Both the position numbers and the translations under genes were made by a program. The notes beneath the pieces are model-generated. The model worked only from the letters and a program-made list of their open reading frames with translations, was not told where the DNA came from and ran no database searches. From positions 16,935-80,934 of the forward strand of contig PMSN01000010.1 of the NCBI GenBank assembly GCA_003167555.1: a stretch of DNA of 64,000 bases. The letters are read 5' to 3'. Shown here piece after piece: positions 50,214 through 58,391 of the stretch. The DNA is from Spartobacteria bacterium. Its GTDB lineage: Bacteria > Verrucomicrobiota > Verrucomicrobiia > Chthoniobacterales > UBA10450. Position 1 is the stretch's first letter. Every line of letters starts with the position of its first letter.

Positions 50214-51293
50214 CTACGGCGCCAACAGCCACCGGCCGATGTCGCTGAGCTTTGTGCAGCCGCAAAGCAACATCGCTTCGTCCAGCTCTCGTCGAAGGAT
50301 CGCCAGAACGCTCATGGCACCTTGTTCGCCGGCAACGCATAAACCCCAGAGAACCGGCCGGCCCACCAGCACGGCGCGTGCTCCGAGCGCGATCGCCTTC
50401 AGCACATCGCTGCCGCGCCGAATCCCGCCGTCGACATAGATCTCGCAAAGATCGCCCGCGGCATCGACCACGTGCGGCAGCACTTCGCAAGTGGAAGGCG
50501 CGGTGTCGAGCTGTCGTCCACCGTGATTCGAAACCACCAACGCTTTGGCGCCATGCTCGGCCGCGCGACGCGCGTCGTCGCCGCGGCACACGCCTTTCAC
50601 CACCACTGGGAGTCGCGTGGATTCGCATAACCAATCGAGATCATCGAATCCAAGGTCCGCTTTAAAATTTTCCCTGACATAGGCGGCAAGGCCCGAGCCA
50701 GCCACTTCCGGCATTTGCCCTTTGCCTAACGGCGCCAGATTTTCGACCGCGAGACCGTCCCGCAATCGAAAGCGGTTCCGGGTATCGCGCTCACGAGTAC
50801 CCAGGCCCGGCGCATCCACGGTCAGCACAATCGCCTCAGCTCCCGCAGCCTCGGCGCGTCTTACCAACTCCTGTGTGACCTGCCTGTCCTTATATATATA
50901 GAGCTGAAACCATCGCGGACTCGCTGCCTCCGCAAAGACATGCTCCATCGCAGTATTCGAGAGCGAGCTGAGGACAAACAACGTTCCGGCCGCCTTCGCC
51001 GCCCGCGCGGTCGCCACCTCTCCCTCGTCGCACGCCAGTTTGTGAAAAGCCGTCGGTGCCACTGCGATCGGCATCGAGACAGGTTGCCCGAGCACCGTCG
51101 TGCTCAAATCACGAGCACCGACTCCCGCGAGGACCCGGTAGTGAAGCTTGAGCCGTTCCCAGCCCGCAGTGTTCTCGCGCAGTGTGATTTCATCCAGAGC
51201 GCCGCCGTCGAAATAATCGCACACATCGCTCGACAACTTGCCCCGGGCTGCGCGGGCGTAATCGGCGATATTGAGAAGCGGTTCGGATTCCAA
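50214..51293 (-). CDS. FMN-dependent alpha-hydroxy-acid oxidase/dehydrogenase
   Basis: MPIAVAPTAFHKLACDEGEVATARAAKAAGTLFVLSSLSN; ALVVSNHGGRQLDTAPST; EIYVDGGIRRGSDVLKAIALGARAVLVGRPVLWGL. Confidence 0.95.
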   Translation of the reverse strand: MESEPLLNIADYARAARGKLSSDVCDYFDGGALDEITLRENTAGWERLKLHYRVLAGVGARDLSTTVLGQPVSMPIAVAPTAFHKLACDEGEVATARAAKAAGTLFVLSSLSNTAMEHVFAEAASPRWFQLYIYKDRQVTQELVRRAEAAGAEAIVLTVDAPGLGTRERDTRNRFRLRDGLAVENLAPLGKGQMPEVAGSGLAAYVRENFKADLGFDDLDWLCESTRLPVVVKGVCRGDDARRAAEHGAKALVVSNHGGRQLDTAPSTCEVLPHVVDAAGDLCEIYVDGGIRRGSDVLKAIALGARAVLVGRPVLWGLCVAGEQGAMSVLAILRRELDEAMLLCGCTKLSDIGRWLLAP

Positions 51294-51395
51294 CTTTGTG
51301 ATACTGCTTGGAATTCACTCAGGTGCAACCGACCTCCGTCCTCTGTCCTCCGTTTTCTACTTCCTAATTTTTAATTTCTAATTTGTAATTCGCCC

Positions 51396-51869
51396 GTGAA
51401 ACACACTCTTCTCTCTTCCATCCTCCTGCTCTCATTAACCTGCGGACTCCAGGCGGAGACCACTGCGCCCGACGGCGCCGAGCTAACGAAACTTCTGCGC
51501 GATTTCCTGGCCGGCGCCGGCCGGAACGACATCTCGATGCACGAGCGCTTCTGGGCAGACGATTTGATCTACACAGCGTCCGCCGGCCGCCGCATCGGCA
51601 AAGCCGACATCATGCGTGAGGTCCGCGCGGAGCAGACGCCGAAGCCCGAAGACGGCACCACGGTTTATGCCGCGGAAGACATTCGCATTCAGCAATACGG
51701 TGACACCGCCATTGTCGCCTTTCGCCTGGTCGCCACGACCGACAAAGGCGGCGCGAAAGAGGTAAAGAATTATCTCAACAGTGGAACGTTCCTGAAACGA
51801 GGCGGCAAATGGCAGGCGGTCAACTGGCAGGCCACTGCAATGCCGAAGGCGGAAGAGAAAGCACCCTAA
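51396..51869 (+). CDS. Secreted SnoaL/DUF4440-like (NTF2 fold) protein
   Basis: Signal peptide; HERFWADDLIYTASAGRRIGKADIMREVRAEQ...VNWQATAMPKAEE. Confidence 0.75.
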   Translation: MKHTLLSSILLLSLTCGLQAETTAPDGAELTKLLRDFLAGAGRNDISMHERFWADDLIYTASAGRRIGKADIMREVRAEQTPKPEDGTTVYAAEDIRIQQYGDTAIVAFRLVATTDKGGAKEVKNYLNSGTFLKRGGKWQAVNWQATAMPKAEEKAP

Positions 51870-51898
51870 ACTACATCGCGCGCCTGGTTTGATTTTTT

Positions 51899-53776
51899 TT
51901 AATGGGCGTCGTGATAGGCGGTGTTGTTCTGGTACAACGCAAGCCTTTCCCGCATTCCGCCTGCGTTTGGATCCGCGGACGGAATCATTTCCAGAGCTTT
52001 TTGCTGCCGACGGATCGCCTCGGCGAAGTTGCCAGCCTCCGCTTGCGCGGCGGCTAGCGTGTCGAGAAAAAGAGGATTGCTCCACTTGGTGAGTTCGCAA
52101 GCCTGCGTCGCCAGACTCACCGCCATTTCAGCATTACGAAAGGGCAACTCAGGGCTTGCCGCGAGGGACCAGGCTAGTGAATTGCAGACCTCAGCGTTCG
52201 TACCGACGAGGCGCAGGACCGTTTCGTAATCTCTCCGCGCCTCCTCAGCTCGGCCCAGAGCCTTGCGTGCATTCGCGCGTTGAAGATAGCAGGAGAAGTT
52301 GTCTGGTTTGCGCTTGATGGCTTCGTCGAAATCGGCCACAGCCTCGAGATAGCGTCCGATAGAGAGGTAGGCGTTCCCACGATTCTGGTATGCCTGTTCG
52401 ACTCGCGGATGACTCAGCCTAATCGCTTCGGTGTAATCGGCAATTGCTTCGTCGTAGTTCCGCTTTAGCTGCTGGATGATGCCACGGTTGACATAGGTCG
52501 CGGCCTCCCTTGGCTCCAGCCGAATGGCTTCATTATACTCAGAGAGTGCTTCGTCCAGTTTACCTTGTTCTTTGTAAACATTACCTCGTCCGAAGTGGGC
52601 CTCGCCATTCGCGGGATCGAGCGTGAGCGCGAAATCGTATTGTTCCAGCGCCTTCACGAATTCTTTTTTGTCGACGTAAGCGTGCGCGCGCTTGACGAGA
52701 TATTCCGTAGATCCGCGCCCCAGTTGGATCGCCTTATTGAAATCTGCCAGGGCGCCATCGGCATCATTTTCTCGGAGACGCAGTATACCGCGGCTAAAAT
52801 AGGCGTTCGCATCGCCGGGATCCAAACGAATGGCCCTATCGAGATCGGCGTTTGCCCGTTTCAGGTCCCAGTGCTTTGAGAGAAGATAGCCGCGCTTCAC
52901 CAGGCTCGAAGGAACGTTTGGAGCCAACTTGACGACGACGTCAAGATCCGCCTTCGCCGCCTCGTCTTGCCCCAGTCGGAAACGCATGCTGCCCCGGTTG
53001 TAGTAGTATTCCGGCTGTTTCGGATCTAGTTCGATGGCCCGCGCAAAATCTGCCAGCGCGGCGTTATAGTCCCCCTTGCGCTCATGGGCGATGGCACGGT
53101 CATTGAGCGCGTGCGCGTTCGCCGGCTCCATCTCGAGCACTTTCGTGTAATCCGCGATTGCGAGATCGTATTCGCCAGCCTCGTAATGGGCATAGGCACG
53201 ATCCGCATACGCCGTGGCATCGCCCGGGTCGCGGCGAATCACTTCATTATAATCTGCAATCGCCTGGTTGAAGCTGCCGAGTGATTCATACGCGCTCGCC
53301 CGGAGCCGGTAGACGCTTGCCGAGCCTGGCTCCAGTTCGATCGCGTGCGTCAAATCCTCAGCGGCGTCCCTCCATCGAGCACTCAGGGACAGAATTGCGC
53401 CTCGCATCACATACCAACGCGCCGTTTCTGGATCTGCTTCAATTGCCTTGGTGCAATCTTGAAGAGCTTTTCCTCTGTCCCCCTTCTTCAGCCAAACGGT
53501 GGCCCGGTTCGCATATGAAATTGCGCCCGTTGGCATCAAAGCGATCGCTTCTCCGAATGCCTCGAGTGCTTCCTTGTAGCGTCCATTGGCGAGGTGTCGC
53601 AGCCCGCGCTTGTTGGCTGCAAGCGCGAGCTTTTCTATTCCGTGCTGCGACGCGCGTGTTCTCGTGACCGGAGCATGCTGCGAAGTGCGCGAGTCGGCCG
53701 TCGGCACGACTGTCGCGAGCAAGACCGCGAGCAAGGCGGCGCGGAATCGTTGTTCAAAACGGTTCCGGCTAATCAT
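51899..53776 (-). CDS. TPR-repeat protein
   Basis: More than 10 TPR motifs, e.g. AYADRAYAHYEAGEYDLAIADYTKVLEMEPANAHALNDRAIAHERKGDYNAALADFARAIELDP. Confidence 0.93.
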   Translation of the reverse strand: MISRNRFEQRFRAALLAVLLATVVPTADSRTSQHAPVTRTRASQHGIEKLALAANKRGLRHLANGRYKEALEAFGEAIALMPTGAISYANRATVWLKKGDRGKALQDCTKAIEADPETARWYVMRGAILSLSARWRDAAEDLTHAIELEPGSASVYRLRASAYESLGSFNQAIADYNEVIRRDPGDATAYADRAYAHYEAGEYDLAIADYTKVLEMEPANAHALNDRAIAHERKGDYNAALADFARAIELDPKQPEYYYNRGSMRFRLGQDEAAKADLDVVVKLAPNVPSSLVKRGYLLSKHWDLKRANADLDRAIRLDPGDANAYFSRGILRLRENDADGALADFNKAIQLGRGSTEYLVKRAHAYVDKKEFVKALEQYDFALTLDPANGEAHFGRGNVYKEQGKLDEALSEYNEAIRLEPREAATYVNRGIIQQLKRNYDEAIADYTEAIRLSHPRVEQAYQNRGNAYLSIGRYLEAVADFDEAIKRKPDNFSCYLQRANARKALGRAEEARRDYETVLRLVGTNAEVCNSLAWSLAASPELPFRNAEMAVSLATQACELTKWSNPLFLDTLAAAQAEAGNFAEAIRRQQKALEMIPSADPNAGGMRERLALYQNNTAYHDAH

Positions 53777-53955
53777 TTTCGCGTTGCGATTCTAACCGAT
53801 TCAAACACGCGCCGCTCCGAAGGTGCGAAGAAATCCGGTTATGTCAGTCCCCGGTGTAGTCGTCCAAAAGATGTGAGCGGTCGCGGCCTCAGCTCCTGCC
53901 GCCGTCAGGAATAGCGAAAGCAATGCTCCCAGGGGGAATACCAACCGGAACATTC

Positions 53956-54453
53956 CTACCGCCGCCAGCGGGGACCGGTGAAGGTCGTTTCCTGGTGGAG
54001 GAAACCGGCCGTGATGGAGAATTTGTCGTTCCCGATCGTGCCGATGATGTACGACTCAAAATCCTCGCGCCCGTATTTGCCGCTGGATTTGCCGTAAAGA
54101 AATCCGATTTCGCCGCCGTACTGAATCCGATCGGGGTTGCGCAGATACACGACGTCATCGCGCGAGTTCGTGCGGCTGGGCCCATTGGGGAGTGCGTAGC
54201 TTTGCGATTCCCAGGGACTGAACGGCGGAAGAAAATTCACCTCTGGTCGCATCGAACCGAACGCCGTCGAGAAAAAGAAACGGTCTTGGCCTTCGAGCGA
54301 GATCGGCGGAAGGCCGAGATACGGCCGATCCAGCGCGCTATCGAGCTGGAGTGGTTCCGGCCGCTGCGTCTGCTGCGCCGAGACGGAAACGCAAACCCAA
54401 AGCAATCCAGCCACAGCGAACAGCGCGCCCTTCATCATGGCGGGAATTTTCAT
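53956..54453 (-). CDS. Hypothetical secreted protein
   Basis: Start at MKIPAMMKGALFAVAGLLWVCVSVSAQQ (signal peptide); no family recognised. Confidence 0.5.
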   Translation of the reverse strand: MKIPAMMKGALFAVAGLLWVCVSVSAQQTQRPEPLQLDSALDRPYLGLPPISLEGQDRFFFSTAFGSMRPEVNFLPPFSPWESQSYALPNGPSRTNSRDDVVYLRNPDRIQYGGEIGFLYGKSSGKYGREDFESYIIGTIGNDKFSITAGFLHQETTFTGPRWRR

Positions 54454-54582
54454 CCAAACCGCCGCAAACGCCAGCAAAATCTCCAACCTCGCTGCCCGCC
54501 TGGGTGGCGCGTGCGTCTCGCGGTCGGGATCGCGACCGGGCGGAGCGTTCGTCACGCCGAAACGATCTTCCCGCCGGCCACC

Positions 54583-54665
54583 GGCACATTCCTGAAGCGA
54601 GAGGCAAATGGCCGGCCGTGAGTTGGCAGACCACCGCGATACCAAAGGCCAGAGCCAATGAAGAG
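54583..54665 (+). pseudogene. Frameshifted 3' remnant of a SnoaL-like gene (paralog of 51396-51869)
   Basis: GTFLKREAN + shifted KWPAVSWQTTAIPKARANEE versus GTFLKRGGKWQAVNWQATAMPKAEE of the intact gene. Confidence 0.75.
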
Positions 54666-54808
54666 CGCCCAAGGGGAGGCTGGCTGCGCCGGAGAATGCG
54701 TGCTCTCTGGCTGCGGCCGCACAGTCGCCCTGATCGTAAGCCGTTCAGGATCCTTCCGTCGCCCGACTCGATTCCATCCCTCCCTATTATGGAGTCAATT
54801 TGCCATCT

Positions 54809-54827
54809 ATCGTAAGCCGGTTACGAT
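54809..54827. promoter_or_regulatory. 19-bp palindrome ATCGTAAGCCGGTTACGAT just upstream of the 75-aa ORF
   Basis: 7-bp perfect arms, matches 55107-55125; 6 nt before ATG 54834. Confidence 0.6.
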
Positions 54828-54833
54828 AAGGGC

Positions 54834-55061
54834 ATGAAGTGCAAGCGAATCATCTTGCCGCGGAAGGTCCGCGAGTATTTCGCCGCGATCGGCAAACGCG
54901 GCGGACAGGCAGGACGCCGCGCCCTCACCCGCCCGCAGGCCAAACTGATGGTGGCCATCCGCGAAGCGAAACGCGCGGCCAGGAAAGCGGGCGAGCCGCC
55001 GCCGAAGATCGATCGCAAGAAGCTCGCGTTGCTGCGCAAGCGTGCAATCGCGCGAGGTTAA
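54834..55061 (+). CDS. Small basic hypothetical protein (GKRGGQAG...-type)
   Basis: MKCKRIILPRKVREYFAAIGKRGGQAGRRALTRPQAKLMVAIREAKRAARKAGEPPPKIDRKKLALLRKRAIARG. Confidence 0.6.
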   Translation: MKCKRIILPRKVREYFAAIGKRGGQAGRRALTRPQAKLMVAIREAKRAARKAGEPPPKIDRKKLALLRKRAIARG

Positions 55062-55106
55062 GGAGTTGGGCGCGGTGTCTCAGATCGCCCCGCCCACTTC
55101 CCCACC

Positions 55107-55125
55107 ATCGTAAGCCGCTTACGAT
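55107..55125. repeat. 19-bp palindrome ATCGTAAGC-C-GCTTACGAT downstream of the 75-aa ORF
   Basis: Perfect 9-bp arms. Confidence 0.8.
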
Positions 55126-55131
55126 GGGATC

Positions 55132-55245
55132 TCAGCCACGCGTTAGCGTCACACGGACCGCCTGTGCAGGGCGCGCACCCTGCCGTGGTTCCGGCGAAAG
55201 CGAGCGGATGAAATCAACCACTTGCTGCTCGAGTTCAACCCTCAT
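55132..55245 (-). pseudogene. Truncated RelE/ParE-like toxin (37-aa N-terminal stub)
   Basis: MRVELEQQVVDFIRSLSPEPR then unrelated QGARPAQAVRVTLTRG*; start overlaps antitoxin 3' end. Confidence 0.65.
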
Positions 55246-55495
55246 CGAGAGCGCTCAACGGATAGTACTTTCCGCCGCCGGCCATAGCCGTTCGAATTGC
55301 GGTCATTGCTTTTGGGTCTGCCATCAACTCGAGCGTCTCCACGATCGCCTCCATCCGGGCCGCCGAGAGCAGATATGCGACCGTCTTTTCGCGCCGCGTG
55401 ATCATAACCAGGTTAGTCTCCGCGTCCTTGACCAACGCCGGCAGTTTAGCTTGTGCCTCGGTGACAGAATACGTAGAGTCCATTAATAAGGACAT
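55235..55495 (-). CDS. Phd/YefM family antitoxin
   Basis: MDSTYSVTEAQAKLPALVKDAETNLVMITRREKTVAYLLSAARMEAIVETLELM; ATG at 55483 also possible. Confidence 0.85.
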   Translation of the reverse strand: MSLLMDSTYSVTEAQAKLPALVKDAETNLVMITRREKTVAYLLSAARMEAIVETLELMADPKAMTAIRTAMAGGGKYYPLSALDEG

Positions 55496-55514
55496 TGCTA
55501 TCGAGCAAAATCAC
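55446..55514 (-). pseudogene. PIN-domain toxin N-terminal stub
   Basis: GTG 55514 overlaps the upstream antitoxin stop by 4 nt: VILLDSNVLI then NGLYVFCHRGTS*. Confidence 0.65.
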
Positions 55515-55738
55515 GATTCGCGCGTCATGGCCCGGAGTTCTTCCCAGCTCATCGCCGGTTTAAATTTCCACCTTCGAATCGCTTTGAGCGCCTGCTCCTT
55601 GGTCAGCTTCTTTCGCGGTGTCTTGCGATACACACGCCGAAGGATCACGGCATTATCGGTTTGCTCGCACGCGAATACATCTCCGGGCGCGGCGCCGGGA
55701 ATGACGATCCGTTTTTTCGTGTCGGCCGTCAATGTCAT
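55511..55738 (-). CDS. AbrB/MazE-like antitoxin
   Basis: MTLTADTKKRIVIPGAAPGDVFACEQTDNAVILRRVYRKTPRKKLTKEQALKAIRRWKFKPAMSWEELRAMTRES. Confidence 0.75.
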   Translation of the reverse strand: MTLTADTKKRIVIPGAAPGDVFACEQTDNAVILRRVYRKTPRKKLTKEQALKAIRRWKFKPAMSWEELRAMTRES

Positions 55739-55840
55739 GGTGGGATTATCCCACCGGGCTCAAGAACAGTCAAAGCGGGTGAAAAACGGAACAGCAAAAA
55801 CACTTAGACCCTTTGCGTTTCAGCTTTTTCTTGTCGAATC

Positions 55841-55972
55841 GATTTCCTGGCAAGCTGGAACTTCAAGCACCTGGTCAACGTGAGCCGGGAAACAGTCTTC
55901 AACGGTGTGAACCTGTGGCGCGGATACCGTGCCGGTCCGTATTGTTAATCCACTGGAGCTAATCTATGGAAA
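55841..55972 (+). pseudogene. PIN-domain toxin C-terminal remnant, frameshifted
   Basis: DFLASWNFKHLVNVSRETVFNGVNLWRGY, then in another frame PVRIVNPLELIYG. Confidence 0.65.
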
Positions 55973-56106
55973 CGAAAGTGAAAACGTTTGCTGCCGTGAA
56001 GATGTCGCGCTCCTTGCGCGAAGCCGCCAGTCGCAAGCTGGAAACGATGACCCGCGAGGAACAGCTTGCCTATCTGAAGGAAGGTCGGCGAGTGCCATCG
56101 AGCTGA
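55966..56106 (+). CDS. Small antitoxin-like ORF (46 aa; below the ORF-track cutoff)
   Basis: METKVKTFAAVKMSRSLREAASRKLETMTREEQLAYLKEGRRVPSS; GGAG 5' of ATG; adjacent to PIN remnant. Confidence 0.6.
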   Translation: METKVKTFAAVKMSRSLREAASRKLETMTREEQLAYLKEGRRVPSS

Positions 56107-56145
56107 AGCGGGCCCGCGCGCCGCGTTGGCCACGGCTCCAAGATC

Positions 56146-56967
56146 GTGAACGACAAATTCAACGCCTCGTCGTATATCCTTTCCCCGAAGCGATGGCGAA
56201 TGTCCGAGCATAATTCCAAGATGTTTTTTCCGCGGCGTCTCCACTCTCATCTCATCATCTTCGCCCTGGCGGCCGCCGCTTCTGCCCCGTCTGCCATGGC
56301 GCGTCGGCCGAACCATCTGGTCCTCGCCACTTCCGCGGAGGACCCGGTTCTGCGGGCGCGGATCAGCGGACTCTCCCCAACGGTCAATCCGGAGGAAGCC
56401 CGGCGCGTAGCCTCCATCGCCTACACGACGGGGCGGGAACTGGCGGTGAAGTGGGACATGGTGTCGTCGCCGACCATGCAAAGTTTTCTCATTAACATCG
56501 GAGCGCGGAAAGGAGGGTACTGTTATCAATTTGCAGAACAGTTGCTCTGGCGGTTGGAGGCGCAGAATCTGAAAACGCTCGAGTTCCACTGGGGCGAATC
56601 CGATGCGGGAACCGACACCGAGCATAACGTGATCGTGGTCACCGCCCGAGGGCAGCCGTTTGCGCAGGGGCTAATGCTGGATAACTGGCGGCATTCAGGA
56701 CACCTCCTCTGGGGACCGCTCGAGGGCGACCCTGATCACACCTGGCAGGAAAACAAAGATGCATTCAATAGCCGAGTGAAGCGGAGACCGCCCACGGTGG
56801 ATCGGCATCGGCAGGAGAAAAAGCCCAAACACAAAAGAAAACACCGGCCGCCTAACGACGACTCCTCCAGGAGATCGCCAGTGACGCCGGGCGATTGGGT
56901 CGATCGCCCCTACCTGGTCCAACTTCACGAGGATGCGTCTGACTCTGTGATGATCTCCGGCCTCTGA
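56146..56967 (+). CDS. Hypothetical secreted protein, possible papain/transglutaminase-fold cysteine hydrolase
   Basis: Internal signal peptide; [15 protein letters not shown]...[24 protein letters not shown] (Cys...His...Asp order). Confidence 0.5.
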   Translation: MNDKFNASSYILSPKRWRMSEHNSKMFFPRRLHSHLIIFALAAAASAPSAMARRPNHLVLATSAEDPVLRARISGLSPTVNPEEARRVASIAYTTGRELAVKWDMVSSPTMQSFLINIGARKGGYCYQFAEQLLWRLEAQNLKTLEFHWGESDAGTDTEHNVIVVTARGQPFAQGLMLDNWRHSGHLLWGPLEGDPDHTWQENKDAFNSRVKRRPPTVDRHRQEKKPKHKRKHRPPNDDSSRRSPVTPGDWVDRPYLVQLHEDASDSVMISGL

Positions 56968-57010
56968 TCTCTACTTTATAATCTCCGCTTTCTCATTACA
57001 GTCTGCGCCT

Positions 57011-58324
57011 ATGCCGTACAAAAACATCACTCCGCCCGCGGGCGGCAAAATTTCGACTGCCGAGGGAAAACTCAATGTGCCGGATCAGCCGGTCATCCCC
57101 TTCATCCGAGGCGACGGCACCGGGCCGGATATCTGGGCCGCGAGCGTGCGCGTGCTCGATGCCGCGGTCGAGAAGGCTTACGGCGGCCAGAAAAAAATTT
57201 CGTGGTTCGAAGTGTTCGCGGGCCAGGCGGCCAAGGATAAGTTCGACGAATGGCTCCCGGACGATACGGTCGAGGCGTTTCGCGAATACCTCGTCGGCAT
57301 CAAAGGTCCGCTCACGACGCCGGTCGGTGGCGGCATTAGCTCGCTCAACGTGGCGCTGCGGCAAATGCTCGATCTCTTCGTTTGCCTGCGCCCCGTCCAA
57401 TATTTCAAGGGCGTCCCCTCGCCCGTGAAACGCCCGGAGAAAGTGGACATGATCATCTTCCGCGAGAACACGGAAGACATCTACGCCGGGATCGAGTACG
57501 CGCCGGGCAGCGAAGAGTCCGCGAAGATTCTGGCATTCATCGAGAAGGAATTTCCCAAGGCGTTCCAGAAGATCCGTTTCGGCACGAAGGAGAAAGCGGC
57601 GGAGTTTTGGAAAAAAGTCGGCGCACCGGAAGGCGACGATGTCTGCGTGGGCATCGGCATCAAACCGGTCAGCCGCGCGGGCAGCGTCCGGCTCATTCAC
57701 AGCGCGATCAGTTACGCGATTAAGTTCCAGCGCAAGAGCGTGACGATGGTGCACAAGGGCAACATCATGAAGTTCACCGAGGGCGCGTTTCGCGATTGGG
57801 GCTACGAGATCGCGAAGGCGTATTTCGGCGCGGAGGAAATCGACGGCGGGCCGTGGTGCAAAATCCCCATGGGCAAACCGGGCGCCGGCCTTGTGATCAA
57901 GGACGCGATCGCGGACATCACGCTCCAACAGGTGTTGACGCGGCCGGAGGATTTCGACGTGATAGCGACGTTGAATTTGAATGGCGATTACCTGAGCGAC
58001 GCGCTCGCGGCGCAAGTGGGCGGCATCGGGATCGCGCCGGGTGGCAACATCAACTACATCACGGGCCACGCTATTTTCGAGGCGACGCACGGGACCGCGC
58101 CGAAGTACGCGAACCTGGACAAGGTGAACCCGGGCTCATTGATTCTTTCCGGCGAGATGATGTTCCGTTACATGGGTTGGACGGAAGCAGCCGACCTGAT
58201 CCTGAAGGGATTGAACGGGGCGATCGCGAGCAAACGCGTCACGTATGATTTCGCGCGTCTCATGGAAGGCGCGACGGAGCTCAAATGTTCGGAGTTCGGC
58301 GATAACGTTATCGGGAATATGTGA
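57011..58324 (+). CDS. icd: NADP-dependent isocitrate dehydrogenase
   Basis: [41 protein letters not shown]. Confidence 0.96.
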   Translation: MPYKNITPPAGGKISTAEGKLNVPDQPVIPFIRGDGTGPDIWAASVRVLDAAVEKAYGGQKKISWFEVFAGQAAKDKFDEWLPDDTVEAFREYLVGIKGPLTTPVGGGISSLNVALRQMLDLFVCLRPVQYFKGVPSPVKRPEKVDMIIFRENTEDIYAGIEYAPGSEESAKILAFIEKEFPKAFQKIRFGTKEKAAEFWKKVGAPEGDDVCVGIGIKPVSRAGSVRLIHSAISYAIKFQRKSVTMVHKGNIMKFTEGAFRDWGYEIAKAYFGAEEIDGGPWCKIPMGKPGAGLVIKDAIADITLQQVLTRPEDFDVIATLNLNGDYLSDALAAQVGGIGIAPGGNINYITGHAIFEATHGTAPKYANLDKVNPGSLILSGEMMFRYMGWTEAADLILKGLNGAIASKRVTYDFARLMEGATELKCSEFGDNVIGNM

Positions 58325-58331
58325 ACAGCTT

Positions 58332-58391
58332 GGAGGGACGGGCTCTGTCCCGTCCCCATCCTAGGACGACACGGAGGCGTCCCTCCGATCA
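58332..58391. repeat. Family D palindromic element (GGACGGGctctgtCCCGTCC...GGACGACACGGAGGCGTCCCTCC)
   Basis: Related element at 62376-62450. Confidence 0.75.
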
